Assembly (NCBI GenBank): GCA_040285825.1
Contig: JAUPSS010000010.1
Span: forward strand, 1,116,001 to 1,180,000
From: Eukaryota sp. TZLM1-RC
Lineage: Eukaryota > Metamonada: BaSk clade
Reading direction: 5' to 3'
Length of the DNA stretch: 64,000 bases
In this document: piece after piece, positions 28,390-39,314 of the stretch
How positions within the stretch are numbered: position 1 is the first letter of the stretch
Layout of the letters: every line of letters starts with the position of its first letter
Notes under the pieces: generated by a model
The model's input: only the letters and a program-made list of their open reading frames with translations
Databases searched by the model: none
Told to the model about the DNA's origin: nothing
Position numbers and translations under genes: made by a program

Positions 28390-29022
28390 CTTATAGTTTT
28401 TTTTTGGTTATTGTTTTAATTAGGGTGGATTTTGAGAAACATTTTGGTTCTATTAATCCAGAAGAGGTCAGATATTCAGGGATTACTGACCATAGTTTTT
28501 TCTTTTGACGGTTTTTTCTTTTCACGGCTTTTAATACACAAAATCCTCCTTGCTTAATGGTAATTTATCACCAAAGAAATGAAATGCAGTTGCTGGAAAA
28601 CTGAAACCATAAACTATCAGTGTTACTTATAGCACAAAACTCAATATGAATAGACATCCTTTATTGCAAACACAAACCCTCCAATCTCTAGTGTCTGGAC
28701 GTAGCTTTTTCTCAGCAGTTGTTCCTCTTAACATATTTCTTTCATTCAAATTTAATATAGCTCATGTGGTCCCAATCGACTTTGCTTTTTTCATTGATAA
28801 CTTCTTCTGTTCATACCCTGCTTTAAATGTTGTGGATATGTGATTTCAATGTTGATACAATGAACAGTGTTATAGACTACACAAAGTCTCCAAGCACTAA
28901 GACAAACAGTAATGTGTTGGTGTTTCTAAATCTGGTAAATTATCACATCATCTCACAATTTCTACTGTAGATTGTCCTCAAAACCCACACAACCTTGCTT
29001 TAACTTACTCTTCTGCTTCCAA
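28390..29022. other. intergenic, possible small open frame
   Basis: Contains an ATG-initiated 65-codon frame at 28646-28843 (MNRHPLLQTQTLQSLVSG) with no known motif; I cannot support it as a gene. The remainder is non-coding leader for Hcp. Confidence 0.35.
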
Positions 29023-31202
29023 ATGGTTCTTGTACAGAATGATATCGAAAACTTAGTCGAACAACCTCCAATGTTTTGCTACCAATGTGAACAAGCTGGT
29101 AGTGGTCCTAATGCCGAAAAAGGATGCTTCACAAGCAGAGGTGTCTGTTCCAAGGATCATGAACTTTCTGCCCTTTTTGATAACGTGATCGCTGCTGCTT
29201 TTCACCTCGCGATTCATGCTCGCCCCATCGTAGATCAGGACGAGAAGATTCCGAAAGAGTGGACTCATGCCCTCACCACAGGTTTCTTTCTCACCCTTAC
29301 GTATGATATTTTTCATGATCTTACTTTAGCAATGTCGACTTTGATCATGAACGAGTTCCTGAGTATATCCATAACCTTTACAAGTGTGCACAAGAAGCTA
29401 AGCAAATGCTACAAAGCCGCAACCTACAACCGTTTCAGTATCCTGGAGAATTTGGTGAAAAGGATTCATTCCAACTACGTGACTATAGTCCCGCAACAAC
29501 ACTTGACGAGTTGAAAGAACAGGGTAGACACTTTGGTGTATATAGACGTCTCAAGAACCAAGGTGTGACAGTGACCGGTATGTTTTTAACACTCCTTGTT
29601 TACTGAAGGTCTCCAGGAAGTTTCTCTTTATGGTACGGTTTTGTCCGCACTCTCATTTCAGGAATCAAGGGGATCGGTGCGTACTCTCATCACACAGAAA
29701 TGCTCGGTGGTGATGTTACTAATGATGGTGTTGGCATTGTTCGCATTTTGACTGACATTTTGAAAGGTGAAAAACATCCCTTAGAAATTGCCAAGGAAAC
29801 AGGAAAGCTAAACCTGGATACCATGACTAGATTGGACTCGGCCAATGTTGAGGCCTATGGTACTCCTAGTTTCACCAGAGTCAACTATGGTGTACGCCAG
29901 GGAAAAGCAATTTTAATGTCTGGTCATGACTTAAGAGATTTGGCATCTCTTTTGAAAGTGTGGTGTTTGGTTTCATTAAATGCAGGCGACTGAGGGAACA
30001 GGAATCAATGTTTATACACACGGAGAGATGCTTATGGCTAATAGTTACCCTAAACTCCGAGAGTATAGCCATTTGGTTGGCAACTTTGGATCTGTATCGT
30101 AGTTGATCACTTACACTAACCTTAGGCTTGGTATGTCACTTCTCCTTTCCTGATTAAAGGCAAAATCAGCGGAAAGAATTCAGGTTTGTTCTGAAATATC
30201 CAACCTTACAACAGTTTATTCCCTGGACCAATTGTGGTTAATACTAATTGCATTATGCCCGCAGTATGTTGATTTCACTCAATTGTTGATCGTAGAGAGA
30301 AAATTGTATGACGAAGATTAATTAGTTAACTGCAGATAAGGACCGGTTATTTACCTGCAATTTGGTAGGTCTTCCAGGAGTCACCAATATCGACTATGTA
30401 GAGGGAAACTATCCGGAAAAAGATTGGACACCTGTCATTGAGATGGCAAAACAGCTGCCTGGGTTCGAAAGTGATGGACCTCCCGTTTTTGAAAACTTCT
30501 TGAATGACCAAGTCACTGGTGCGAACTGGAGGACAACAACGCCCCTCGTTCCTGCTGTTATAGACCTTGTGAAGACCGGTAAACTTCGCAGAGTTTGTTC
30601 AAAAATAGCGCTGTTTTCTCAACTTAGATTGTGTTTGTAGGTGGTTGTGATGGATCATATCCTGGTAGAAATTACTTCACCAATGTTGCCCAGAACATCA
30701 AGGACAAGCATCCTGATGTTGCAATTGCCGGTTCTGCTTGCGGTGTGTATCGCTATGTAACAACAATGGACTTTGGTAATATACCTGGCACCGAGGTTCC
30801 AAGGTTCTTCCATTTAGGCCAATGTAACGGTTTGTAATACCCTAAATGACCTAACCTCAGACACAGTATGCTTCACTTTGCCCTTTTAACTTTAGTTTTC
30901 TGGAATTCAGCTTGTAGCTGCTGTTGCAAAAGAACTTGGAGCAGGATTGAATGATGTTCCTATCAGCTATGTATGTTCCTTGAACCATGACCTTATCCTA
31001 GTTTGTTTCTTGGTTTGAACAGAAAGCAGTCGGAATCTTGCTAACTTTGGTGTATTTAGGAATCAAGAACATTCGCCTGGGACCCAGGCTTCCTGCGTTC
31101 TTTTCACCTGAAGCTTTGTCAGTTTTGAAATCCGAACTTAATCTTATGCACATCTCAGATGATGCTGAAAAGGATTTGGAAGCAGCTTTGCGTGGTGAAT
31201 AG
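29023..31202 (+). CDS. hcp: hybrid cluster protein (Hcp / prismane) with 13 tiny introns
   Basis: Spliced by homology into 14 exons: 29023-29300, 29330-29577, 29609-29632, 29662-29957, 29986-30093, 30126-30130, 30160-30183, 30215-30263, 30296-30305, 30336-30592, 30628-30829, 30861-30865, 30896-30970, 31002-31202. They total 1782 nt (593 residues) in frame. Introns are 28-35 nt, GT-AG. The N-terminal cluster is C-x2-C-x12-C-x6-C (FCYQCEQ ... KGC ... GVCSKD), close to the class II bacterial spacing. Hybrid-cluster ligands are visible: AYSHHTEML (His), YTHGEM (Glu), NTNCIMPA (Cys), GGCDG (Cys), GSACGVY (Cys), GQCN (Cys), SWFEQKAV (Glu). Hcp reduces hydroxylamine or NO in anaerobes and is oxygen-sensitive. 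Eukaryotic copies are usually considered acquired from prokaryotes. Its intron density is far above every neighbour. ATG 29023 was chosen because the longer frame begins with TTG; the family start MFCYQC lies 16 codons inside. Confidence 0.93.
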
Positions 31203-31513
31203 TATGGGTCTTTGTTTGGTTGTGTGTTTGTAAATTTTCTTCTTCCATATAGTTTATTATTACTGAAAATCTTGTTTTTTATAATATCATTACTGTTAAA
31301 TTATTTATAGATTCGTGTTCAATGTGAAGTTTCTAAAAGTTACTTCTGATACAACAGTTTTTGGCCAATGTTTTGTGGATGATAAAAATACGAGGTTTCA
31401 TCAAATAACATTGATCAAGGGCAAAAATCGAAAATCATTCATCTATTCTGAGAGAGTCGCACAACAACCCTCCACAACAACCCCACAGAGGGTACTTTTA
31501 TTAATTACTACAC
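31203..31513. other. intergenic, no gene seen
   Basis: Hcp 3' region and PTEN-like promoter; AT-rich. Nothing else recognised. Confidence 0.45.
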
Positions 31514-32998
31514 ATGTCTACGAGGCTGAGGTCAGTTGTTTCACGAAATAAGCGACGTCTTGTCAAAGATGACTTCAACCTCGATCTTTCATACATCACT
31601 TCACAAATTATTGCAATGGGTTATCCTAGTCATGGTGTAAGAGCTCTCTACCGCAATCCCTATCATCAAGTTAAACGCTTCATGGACAGCAATCATTCAG
31701 GAAAATACCGTATTTATAACCTTTGTGCGGAACCATCCTTCCAATACGACGCTTCTCTCTTTGAAAACCGTCTTGCTTGTTTTCCCTTTCTTGACCACTC
31801 ACCTCCTCCTTTCTCGCTCATTCCTTCCTGGTGTTCGGATCTAGAGTCATGGCTCTCCAACAACAACGACCACATTGCAGCCATCCATTGCAAAGCAGGA
31901 AAAGGACGCACAGGTCTATGTATCTGTACCTTTCTTCTTCACTCAAACATTGTCTCTTCAGCTGATGATGCCATAACTTACTTTGGTACACGGAGAACAA
32001 GTGATGGCAAGGGGCTCACCATACCTTCACAACAACGATATGTTTTTTATTATCAAGATTATTTAAAAGTGTCACGGTTAGGGGTACCTATAGATTTTGA
32101 AAGGTACCAGTCTGTGTTGTTGACTGGTTTGTCAATCAATCAATGCCCGAATCTACAAGATGGGGGTCGGCTTTCCTATGATGTGATTGATGTTGATAAT
32201 CAAGTCATTTTTGATTCAACTTCCCGGTCAACTACCTGGTCTTCACCTAATCAACCAGTCGACCTTCCCCCTTGTCCGGTTCAGTTAAAAGGAGATTTTC
32301 AAATCAAGTTATACCACGTCAAACCATTGGGAAGGAGGGTTAAGCTGGCGAGAATTTGTCTGAACAGTATGTTTTTACCTAAAGATGGGTCAATAGTGCT
32401 TAAAAAGAGTGAAATTGATCATGTCCATAAGGATACTGGTCATCATGTTTTCTCAAAGGATATTGAAATAACTTTATCCTTTTTCAGTACTGATTACAAT
32501 CTTTCGATCTTTAACGAAATTTCAAGGATTTCCAAGGTGATTGAGGAAGATGATGAAAGTACAAAAGAAGAAAATGAGATCTATCAATTTGTGAATGATT
32601 TGATTGATGATGTGATTGATGATGTGATACATCAACCAATGAATATAGAGGAACTTGTTAATGTTGTAGAAGAAGATTTCGGATTGGTAAATATTTGGAT
32701 GTGTTCCGACAGTAACTCTTCAACTGAAAGTGACTGGCAGTCGGAAAGTGAATCAGAATTGATTGATTCTACTCCACAACCCCAACATCCACAAAAAGCA
32801 TCTTCTGATTTCGATATTCCTCTTGATCCCCGTTCTCAACCCTCCTCATCAAAGGAAAGTCCTTTCAGTAGAACAGAATTGCTGCCAGAACCAGCGGAAG
32901 TCATGGCGGAAGGTAGGGAAAGGTTAGAAGGTCATGAGAAGTTCTTGGAACAAATGATTGGCCAATTAGATTCGGAATTGGATGTTGAAGTTTTATAG
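31514..32998 (+). CDS. PTEN-like phosphoinositide 3-phosphatase
   Basis: 494 residues, ATG at 31514. The start RLRSVVSRNKRRLVKDDFNL with DLSYITSQIIAMGYPS matches PTEN's PIP2-binding module and first strand. PFLDHSPPPFSLI holds the catalytic Asp (D94) in the family loop, and IHCKAGKGRTG (125-134) is the exact PTEN P-loop with both lysines that favour PIP3. A C2 domain follows (residues ~200-330), then an acidic low-complexity tail (~330-494), as in human PTEN but longer. It removes the 3-phosphate from PIP3 at the plasma membrane, opposing PI3K signalling. The acidic Ser-rich tail (SNSSTESDWQSESESELIDS) looks like a CK2-type regulatory segment. Symbol left blank because TPTE/TPIP paralogs cannot be excluded, though no membrane helices are seen. 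Confidence 0.93.
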   Translation: MSTRLRSVVSRNKRRLVKDDFNLDLSYITSQIIAMGYPSHGVRALYRNPYHQVKRFMDSNHSGKYRIYNLCAEPSFQYDASLFENRLACFPFLDHSPPPFSLIPSWCSDLESWLSNNNDHIAAIHCKAGKGRTGLCICTFLLHSNIVSSADDAITYFGTRRTSDGKGLTIPSQQRYVFYYQDYLKVSRLGVPIDFERYQSVLLTGLSINQCPNLQDGGRLSYDVIDVDNQVIFDSTSRSTTWSSPNQPVDLPPCPVQLKGDFQIKLYHVKPLGRRVKLARICLNSMFLPKDGSIVLKKSEIDHVHKDTGHHVFSKDIEITLSFFSTDYNLSIFNEISRISKVIEEDDESTKEENEIYQFVNDLIDDVIDDVIHQPMNIEELVNVVEEDFGLVNIWMCSDSNSSTESDWQSESESELIDSTPQPQHPQKASSDFDIPLDPRSQPSSSKESPFSRTELLPEPAEVMAEGRERLEGHEKFLEQMIGQLDSELDVEVL

Positions 32999-33321
32999 TT
33001 TTTAATTCTTTTTTGTGTATCTTCGTGATTTTTGTACATTAAATATTGTATATTGTTATTTTATTCAAGTGAATTGTGGTTTAAATACTTGTTGATCTAA
33101 ACCAATGTTTATTATATTCGTTTCAATGACCAACAGCTTTGTGACTTTGACGGGTAAGAGTTGTTGGACTCGTATACATAAGTCAAAGGAGACATGTGGA
33201 AATGCAGCAGGTTCATCACACTATGCTGCAAAAGAATCAAGTGTGAACGTGCAAGATTTATCAAGTGTGTCTGAATTTGTTGGTAAACTTTGTCTTGTAG
33301 AATCATTTTTCCTGTACACAA

Positions 33322-33423
33322 ATGGCTCCCGATCTGATGGTGTACCGTCTTGTTCAAGTTCTCTCTGTTGTTGCTGTGGGATTGATCGTAAACTTCATGT
33401 TTACTGAGGAAAAGGAAGATTAA
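33322..33423 (+). CDS. 33-residue single-pass membrane microprotein (candidate)
   Basis: Short frame with ATG in a good context (ACAAATGGC) in otherwise empty sequence. It reads MAPDLMVYRLVQVLSVVAVG, then a hydrophobic LIVNFMF and an acidic end TEEKED. One membrane helix with a charged tail gives it the size and shape of OST4-like or other complex-associated microproteins, but I cannot assign it. Codon choice resembles neighbouring genes (CTC, GTT, GCT). Confidence 0.4.
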   Translation: MAPDLMVYRLVQVLSVVAVGLIVNFMFTEEKED

Positions 33424-33510
33424 AGTTCTTTCTGTATTTGGTGTTCTCTTTGTTGTGTTTTCATTGTTTCGATCAGTGTTTGTGTGCAAATAAATGTATA
33501 AACGGGTTTA

Positions 33511-33885
33511 TTAGACATACATCGCATTTCCAGCGCTGGGCTGCTTACCCTTGAACACAAGTAAGAAACAACCAGCAGCTGCAAAACCAATAAGCTTTAA
33601 GGAAGTAGGAATCACAGGAATCCATAACAATAACGCTATGAGAAGTACATGCGCAACAGTGGCAAGGAGTGCCATGAACTTGAAGGAATTTTTCGATGTT
33701 TTATGGTGCAGCTTCAACATAGCAAACCATGAGCCATATGGAGAAAACACAATTGCTAGGTGTAACTGAAGTTCAGATATGCGCCAGTCATTGTTTTGGG
33801 CAGCGTTTTTGTCTTTTTTAAATAATCTGTAAGCGCCGTATGAGCAAAGGGCATAAAGCACAACAAATACTAGTTGAAACAACAT
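33511..33885 (-). CDS. DUF1294-type small membrane protein
   Basis: 124 residues from ATG complement 33883-33885 (the longer frame lacks ATG). An N-terminal helix (FQLVFVVLYALCSYGAYRLF) precedes the DUF1294 signature: KKDKNAAQNNDWRISELQL (DK.A...wRi.E..L), then SPYGSWFAMLKLHHKTSK (G.w.am...rHKT.k). Two more helices and a short tail follow. DUF1294 proteins are small, widespread membrane proteins of unknown function, mainly bacterial and in scattered protists. The gene diverges from the SH3-PH gene with 72 bp between starts. Confidence 0.75.
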   Translation of the reverse strand: MLFQLVFVVLYALCSYGAYRLFKKDKNAAQNNDWRISELQLHLAIVFSPYGSWFAMLKLHHKTSKNSFKFMALLATVAHVLLIALLLWIPVIPTSLKLIGFAAAGCFLLVFKGKQPSAGNAMYV

Positions 33886-33957
33886 TGAAGGTAGTGTGAA
33901 ATGGTAGGATAATCTAATCAATCTTAAAGCAACTTTACCCTACAAGGTTCACATTAC

Positions 33958-35628
33958 ATGACCAGTACAGAACACGCAACTCCTATATCGCCACAAACCA
34001 ACGTATCTTCGGAATTGGAGTCAAAACCTCTAACATCTGAGGAATCTTCTTTAGCTCAACCTGATTCCACTGAAAAAGAAGCAAAACTCAATGCTCAAGA
34101 ACATCAAGAATCTTCTCCGGTTCCATCTGATTCAACTACAGAAGAAGCAAAACTCAATGCTCAAGAACATCAAGAATCTTCTCCGGTTCCATCTGATTCA
34201 ACTACAGAAGAAGCAGAACTCAATGCTCAAGAACAACAAGAATCTTCTCCGGTTCCATCTGATTCAACTACAGAAGAAGCAAAACTCAATGCTCAAGAAC
34301 AACAACAATCTTCTCCGGTTCCATCTGATTCAACTACAGAAGAAGTAGAACTCAATGCTCAAGAACAACAAGAATCTTCCCCGGTTCCATCTGATTCAAC
34401 TACAGAAGAAGCAAAACTCAATGCTCAAGAACAGCAAGAATCTTCCCCGATTCCATCTGATTCAACTACAGAAGAAGTAGAACTCAATGCTCAAGAACAA
34501 CAAGAATCTTCCCCGGTTCCATCTGATTCAACTACAGAAGAAGTAGAACTCAATGCTCAAGAAGAACAGGTGTCTTCCCATTCAGAAGAGTCCTCTTCTT
34601 CTCCCCCAAACCCCATCGATGACAAACCTGTTGATGAAGGTGTCAATAGTACCGTCAATGAATCCACCGAAACCACTCCCCCTGAAGAACAACCCTCGAC
34701 ACCACCTGTTGCAGATGAAAGCTCTAGTCCTGACCATGAGAATCAACCCAATCCCTCAGAATATATGCCCCAAATTTCATCTCCTCCTGTGGAAAAAAAG
34801 GAAGTGGAAGAGAGTGGCGAGAAGGAAAGCGAATGTGATGGTTCCCAACCAGAAGAGTTTGTGAATGAAAAACCCGATGGATCAGATGAGGAAGCAACAG
34901 TGGCGTCATCCACCTTGGAAGAAGCCACAGTTGAAGAGAAAGCTTTACCTCTAAAAGAAGACGATGAAGTCGACTTGGATGACTTGGTTGGTGATAAAAA
35001 GGAAACTGGTCAAGCCAAGCCAACCGACTCTGACGAAAACCAGCTCAAAGCAGTCCCATACAAGGCCTTGTATTCTTTTCAAGCCAGGGTTGACAACGAG
35101 CTTTCTTTTGACTCTGGGGAAATTATTATGCTCTTGGAGAAACATGAGTCTGGGATGTGGAAGGGAAAGAAGCAATCGACTGGTAGAGTAGCCTATTTTC
35201 CTTATAACTACTGTGAGCCATTGCACCCCTCGGTAGATCATTCAACCCCACCGTTCAGACCATCAGTTAGAGTTGCTTCTCAGAAAACCAATCCTTTTGC
35301 TGTGAAACATCAAGGTTTCATGTCCAAACAAGGTAGCTTTTTCCGAACCTGGCGGCGAAGGTTTTTTGTTTTGAGAAATAGTGCCTTGTCTTATTATAAA
35401 GATAATACTGATACAAAACCTAAGAATACCATTCATTTGACTCCTTTATCCAGTGTAGAACCGATTTCAAGGCAATTGTACACCTCTCTGAGGGTCAATA
35501 GGCCTATTTCTCATTGTTTAATGGTGTCTTCATCCCCAGGTAGCAGGGTGTTTTACTTTATTGCTGATTCGGAAGTAGAGAGGAACCAGTGGATTGAAAG
35601 CATTAGAAGTGCCATTCCCCTACAGTAA
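33958..35628 (+). CDS. SH3-PH domain protein with acidic repeat region
   Basis: 556 residues, ATG at 33958. Residues ~42-200 are seven near-perfect 22-residue repeats (core LNAQEQQESSPVPSDS) plus a partial eighth, followed by a Pro/Glu/Ser-rich acidic region to ~360. An SH3 domain at ~363-422 has the expected ALYSF, a DNELSFDSGEIIMLLEK stretch and GRVAYFPYNYCEPL (ALYDY, DELSF and W-to-FP-NYV positions, with the conserved Trp in SGMWKGK). A PH domain at ~450-553 has HQGFMSKQGSFFRTWRRRFFV and a terminal NQWIESIRSAI helix. The basic FFRTWRRRFF patch suggests phosphoinositide binding. It likely links phosphoinositide membranes to proline-rich partners in actin or endocytic work. The family is unnamed; the layout is adaptor-like. 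Confidence 0.8.
   Translation: MTSTEHATPISPQTNVSSELESKPLTSEESSLAQPDSTEKEAKLNAQEHQESSPVPSDSTTEEAKLNAQEHQESSPVPSDSTTEEAELNAQEQQESSPVPSDSTTEEAKLNAQEQQQSSPVPSDSTTEEVELNAQEQQESSPVPSDSTTEEAKLNAQEQQESSPIPSDSTTEEVELNAQEQQESSPVPSDSTTEEVELNAQEEQVSSHSEESSSSPPNPIDDKPVDEGVNSTVNESTETTPPEEQPSTPPVADESSSPDHENQPNPSEYMPQISSPPVEKKEVEESGEKESECDGSQPEEFVNEKPDGSDEEATVASSTLEEATVEEKALPLKEDDEVDLDDLVGDKKETGQAKPTDSDENQLKAVPYKALYSFQARVDNELSFDSGEIIMLLEKHESGMWKGKKQSTGRVAYFPYNYCEPLHPSVDHSTPPFRPSVRVASQKTNPFAVKHQGFMSKQGSFFRTWRRRFFVLRNSALSYYKDNTDTKPKNTIHLTPLSSVEPISRQLYTSLRVNRPISHCLMVSSSPGSRVFYFIADSEVERNQWIESIRSAIPLQ
34081..34542 (+). repeat. 66-bp in-frame tandem repeat, 7 copies plus partial
   Basis: Starts at 34081, 34147, 34213, 34279, 34345, 34411 and 34477 have the same GCxxxACTCAATGCTC phase. 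Copies differ mainly at A/V, K/E, H/Q and E/Q positions, so the array is recent and likely length-variable. Confidence 0.95.
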
Positions 35629-36139
35629 GTCTTTTATTGTGGAATTTATAGGAATTGTATAGTAAACTTGTTTTAAAAGTGTTTAGCTTGAATAAATTAT
35701 GAAGTTGATTCATTAGGGTGTCTTTTCACATGTATTTTCATTAAAAAATTGTTTCTTTTGATGTTTGAGGGGAGGTGTGATCAGTTGGAAGTCATTTGAA
35801 TGTGATAATTTGACCACATAACATTTTCTTTTAATATCAATCAGTCAATTGAAATATTTGCATGTAATTTCATTCTTCTTACAAAAGCTTCATTATTAGT
35901 ACACAGCTCATATTCTCAAGGCACCATGAAGACAAATAGGGATGGATATGTGCTTTCAAACAATGATTCCACATAATGCAGCTGAGCAATTGAGAAGTCT
36001 TATTCATTTAGTGACGGTAGAATTATAAGTGATTTAAGTTGGAACTAAAAGTGCTAATACTCACCACATAACTAATAGTTCCAAAATCAAATATTATCGA
36101 TTCATTTTTCATTATAGTGTTCGTCCATGTGTTGGTAAA
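35629..36139. other. intergenic with a family A-like minus-strand fragment
   Basis: Non-coding, except 35835-35990, where the minus strand reads FVFMVP, one stop, EYELCTNNEAFVRRMKLHAN. This is recognisably the VPRRFGLCATNEAFVTKM region of retroelements A1, A2 and A6. The fragment is old and isolated. Confidence 0.55.
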
Positions 36140-39100
36140 ATGAATAGTGTTGGTGAAAAAGGATTTTATAATTATGTACACAAAACGAAACCTACAAGTG
36201 AATTTTGGCAAGTAATTATTGAAGCCCTCATGCAAGCCCTCTGGCCTCATGAGACCCTCTCTTTGATTGGTGATCCTTCAACTACTCCTGAACAGGTTCT
36301 TGATCTATGTAAGCAGGTTCTTTCGTCCTCTCTTACTTCAAACACAACTTATTCAGTCCTCAAAGCCCTTCTTCAACCTCAAAATTCATCTACGCTGATG
36401 CATCTCCCTCAATACTGGGATACCTTACACTCTTTTGTTGTTCTTATTACCGATATTTCCTTCTTTGATCTTATACTCCCTGTTATTCGTTCCTTCCTTG
36501 ACTCTACATCACTCTCTTCTACTTCAATGTCTTCCTTCTCTACATTTGCTCAGCACTGGATGGCCTATCTCACACCTGTTTCTCTCTTGAATTGCTTCAT
36601 TACTCTCTCTGAGCTTTCACCTTCCTCTTTACTTGCTTCTTTCTTGACCAACCTGTTGGACGCTTTGGAGTCTTCACTGGAGAAGTTTAGTGCTAGTACC
36701 ACCTCAAAAAAGATTTTTGAATTAGCTTTACCGATTATAATTTCTTTAGGTAATGTTTATTTTAAAAATCAATTTATTCAGAAAATTGTTGATGGTTATT
36801 TGGCTACAATTGGTCAGCTTTTGTTTAATTCTTCTGATTTGAAGGACTGGTTAGCAATTTTGCCTTCGCTAGATGTCCAAAATTTAAATATTTCAGAGCT
36901 GAGCTCACAAAAGGATCACGACAAGCGCTGGACAAGGCAATTGGAACAGGAGTTAAGTTCGTGTCACTCAAGTACTTGGTTAGTTATCAAATTAGCATTT
37001 ACAAGCTCATTATTCAATAAGATCAGCAACACAGATGGTGATTTAATGTTGAAGTTCGCCTTGTTAGCTGCTAAATGTGTTGCTGTTGATGATGTTGGGG
37101 TTTATCAATCAATTTTTGATTGTTGCCGGTCATTTTGGGGTTCATTTTTGACCCCTGATCGCTTGACATTTCTTGACCGACTGTTCAATCACATCATAGC
37201 CTGCCAATCTATCAATAATCAATCAAATGCTGATTCTTTCGCTTCCTTTTTGGTCTCTGTTGTTGATGTTTTCCCCTCCCAAGTTTTAAATTTTCTAGAG
37301 CAATTAGATTTTGAATTAATCAACAATTTTAATAATTATTTACCAGAATTTATTTTGGCTTTTTCAAAAGTTCGAAAAATGGTTGATTTTGCTCCATTAA
37401 TGATTAAGAAGTTTTTGATTGGTGATGTTTCACATCTAGATTTAACACCAATTTCAAATGCCTTCGTTTCCGTAATCAAATCACATCATCAATCAATCAA
37501 TCAGGAACTTATGAGCCTTTTGATTGAAACTTCCTTTGAAGAGTTTCCTTCTAAATGGGTCTTTATATCCCTTTTAATAACTTGTTTTAAATTCAATAAT
37601 CATCAGCTAGTGGAATATTTGATTAATTCTTTACAAAAATCAGAAAAAAAAGCAATATTTGAAATTAAATCAATTGTTTTTTGTTTAGTTAAAGTTTTAT
37701 CGGTTTCTGACAATTATGCCATTTCTAATAGGTTATTATCACTGTCAATTTTTCAATCAAAAAAATCAATCAAAAAACCAATCAAAAAATCCTTATTTTG
37801 AATTGTTGTGTTTCGTTTGCACAATTAATGTAATAAAAGAAAAAGGAAAATCTGACCTTTTTAATCTCAAATCTTTTCAAAAATCTTTATTTTCTGATCC
37901 AAGTCTCTCTAAATCTGCCATTATTATTTTGAACATGTGTGATTTTATCTTTTTAGACCTAATTTGGGATCCATATCTGAGTTTATTCCCGTGCTTGCCA
38001 TCGGTCATAAATGATCTTGACTTTCCGAGACTTTTCAAATATTATGACCGATGCTTTAAATCAGGAGTAATTCTCACTTTTAGCAATTTAAATGAAGTTT
38101 TTATTTCAAAGTTTTTAAAATCATTGAGAAAAACTGCCAGCTCTTTTTAATGATTCTAATATTAATTCGACTTGTCAAATTTTTTCGGATTTTCTTTGTT
38201 TTAAATTTGATGATTCCACCAAATTCTTTTCTTATTTAACAAAACTTATTGGTAAAATCCTATCACATCACGAATTCAGCATTAATTCCTTAAAATCATT
38301 ATTGAATTTAATTAAAACTAATAATGATTTATTAAAAAATTCTTCTATTTGCCAAGTATTTAAAGATCATGAAACCGTATTTAAAAATCAAACGAATTAA
38401 TCCAATTATATTCACTTTTATTTTCTGAAAATTGTTTTAATTCAGAAGAATATTCTGCAGCCTATTGGTTTAATTCGTTTAATAATGAAAATTTCACTAC
38501 TCACAATGAAGCTTTTTTTGTTCGATATTTATTAAAATGTCATCCATCTGAGATTAAGGAACTACTTAATTCTATTTTTGAACATTTCAAATCAATCATT
38601 TTTTCCAATCAATCGACAATCAATCTCAATCAAACTGTTGCCTTGTCACGTTTACTTTCCACTCTTTGCTCTAGTTCTGTTGCCAAGGTCGTTTGTCATG
38701 CATTCGTTCCAATTGTTGTGGAATTTGTCCAGTTGTTGCAAGGTTTTGTCAACGTAGATCAAAATCAAGAAGACTTTGAAGAAGCGCGGAGGATTTTATT
38801 TCATTTATTTTCCAAGATATTTAGTTGCAAACGGTTCACATTGGCCAAGAGGATTCTTTCAAACATGCTTCATATCATAGCTCGATTGGAAGGCAATTCA
38901 GGTGAGAGCCTGAGTTGTCTTTTTGCTTTGCTCAGATATAGAATCTCTAGCTGCAATGATACCCTTCTCCCTGTGTTCAGTTCGCTCTTAGTTGCTAGCT
39001 TGTTGAAACAATCGAAGAAGTCCATAATTTCAGCCAAAAGTCTAGATGAAACAGGCAATGTGCTCAGCAGAATATTGTCAACTTTTGTTCAGCTTAAAAC

Positions 39101-39314
39101 CAAAAACTATATTGTTGCTTTTCCATTATTGTTGTCTTGCTTGAACTTTATTTCGTGCGTTGGCAGTTGCTATGATTCTTTACCCAATCAATTTTTGGTT
39201 TCACTTAACTCGTTGTTGATTTCGTTATCGAAATCTGATCAGCAAAGGGTGTCTCAGATGTTGCCAAGTTCTTTACGAAATATATTGAAAAGAGTTTGCT
39301 CTTCAGTCTCTTAG
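36140..39314 (+). pseudogene. large HEAT-like protein, C-terminus resembling URB2/NPA2, three apparent frameshifts
   Basis: Four overlapping or abutting frames form one continuous coding region of about 1,055 codons, broken at three short homopolymer sites: near 37775-37800 (A-runs), near 38135 (T-run) and near 38393. Translation crosses each break smoothly. It is a Leu/Ser/Phe-rich helical solenoid. The C-terminal part (FVPIVVEFVQLLQGF, YIVAFPLLLSCLNFISCVG, SLLISLSKSDQQRVSQ, LRNILKRV) resembles the URB2/NPA2 C-terminus, a nucleolar pre-60S factor. That is a tentative call. Breaks at homopolymers, with otherwise coding-like sequence, suggest sequencing errors rather than gene death. ATG 36140 is in a reasonable context (AAAATGAATAG). 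Confidence 0.5.

Noticed and set aside
29578-29661. Single 84-nt intron in Hcp
   Set aside because: A 24-nt exon (29609-29632) within it restores the family motif and gives two introns of usual length.
33112-33489. Minus-strand 125-codon frame
   Set aside because: Overlaps the microprotein and has no motif; codon use unlike neighbours.
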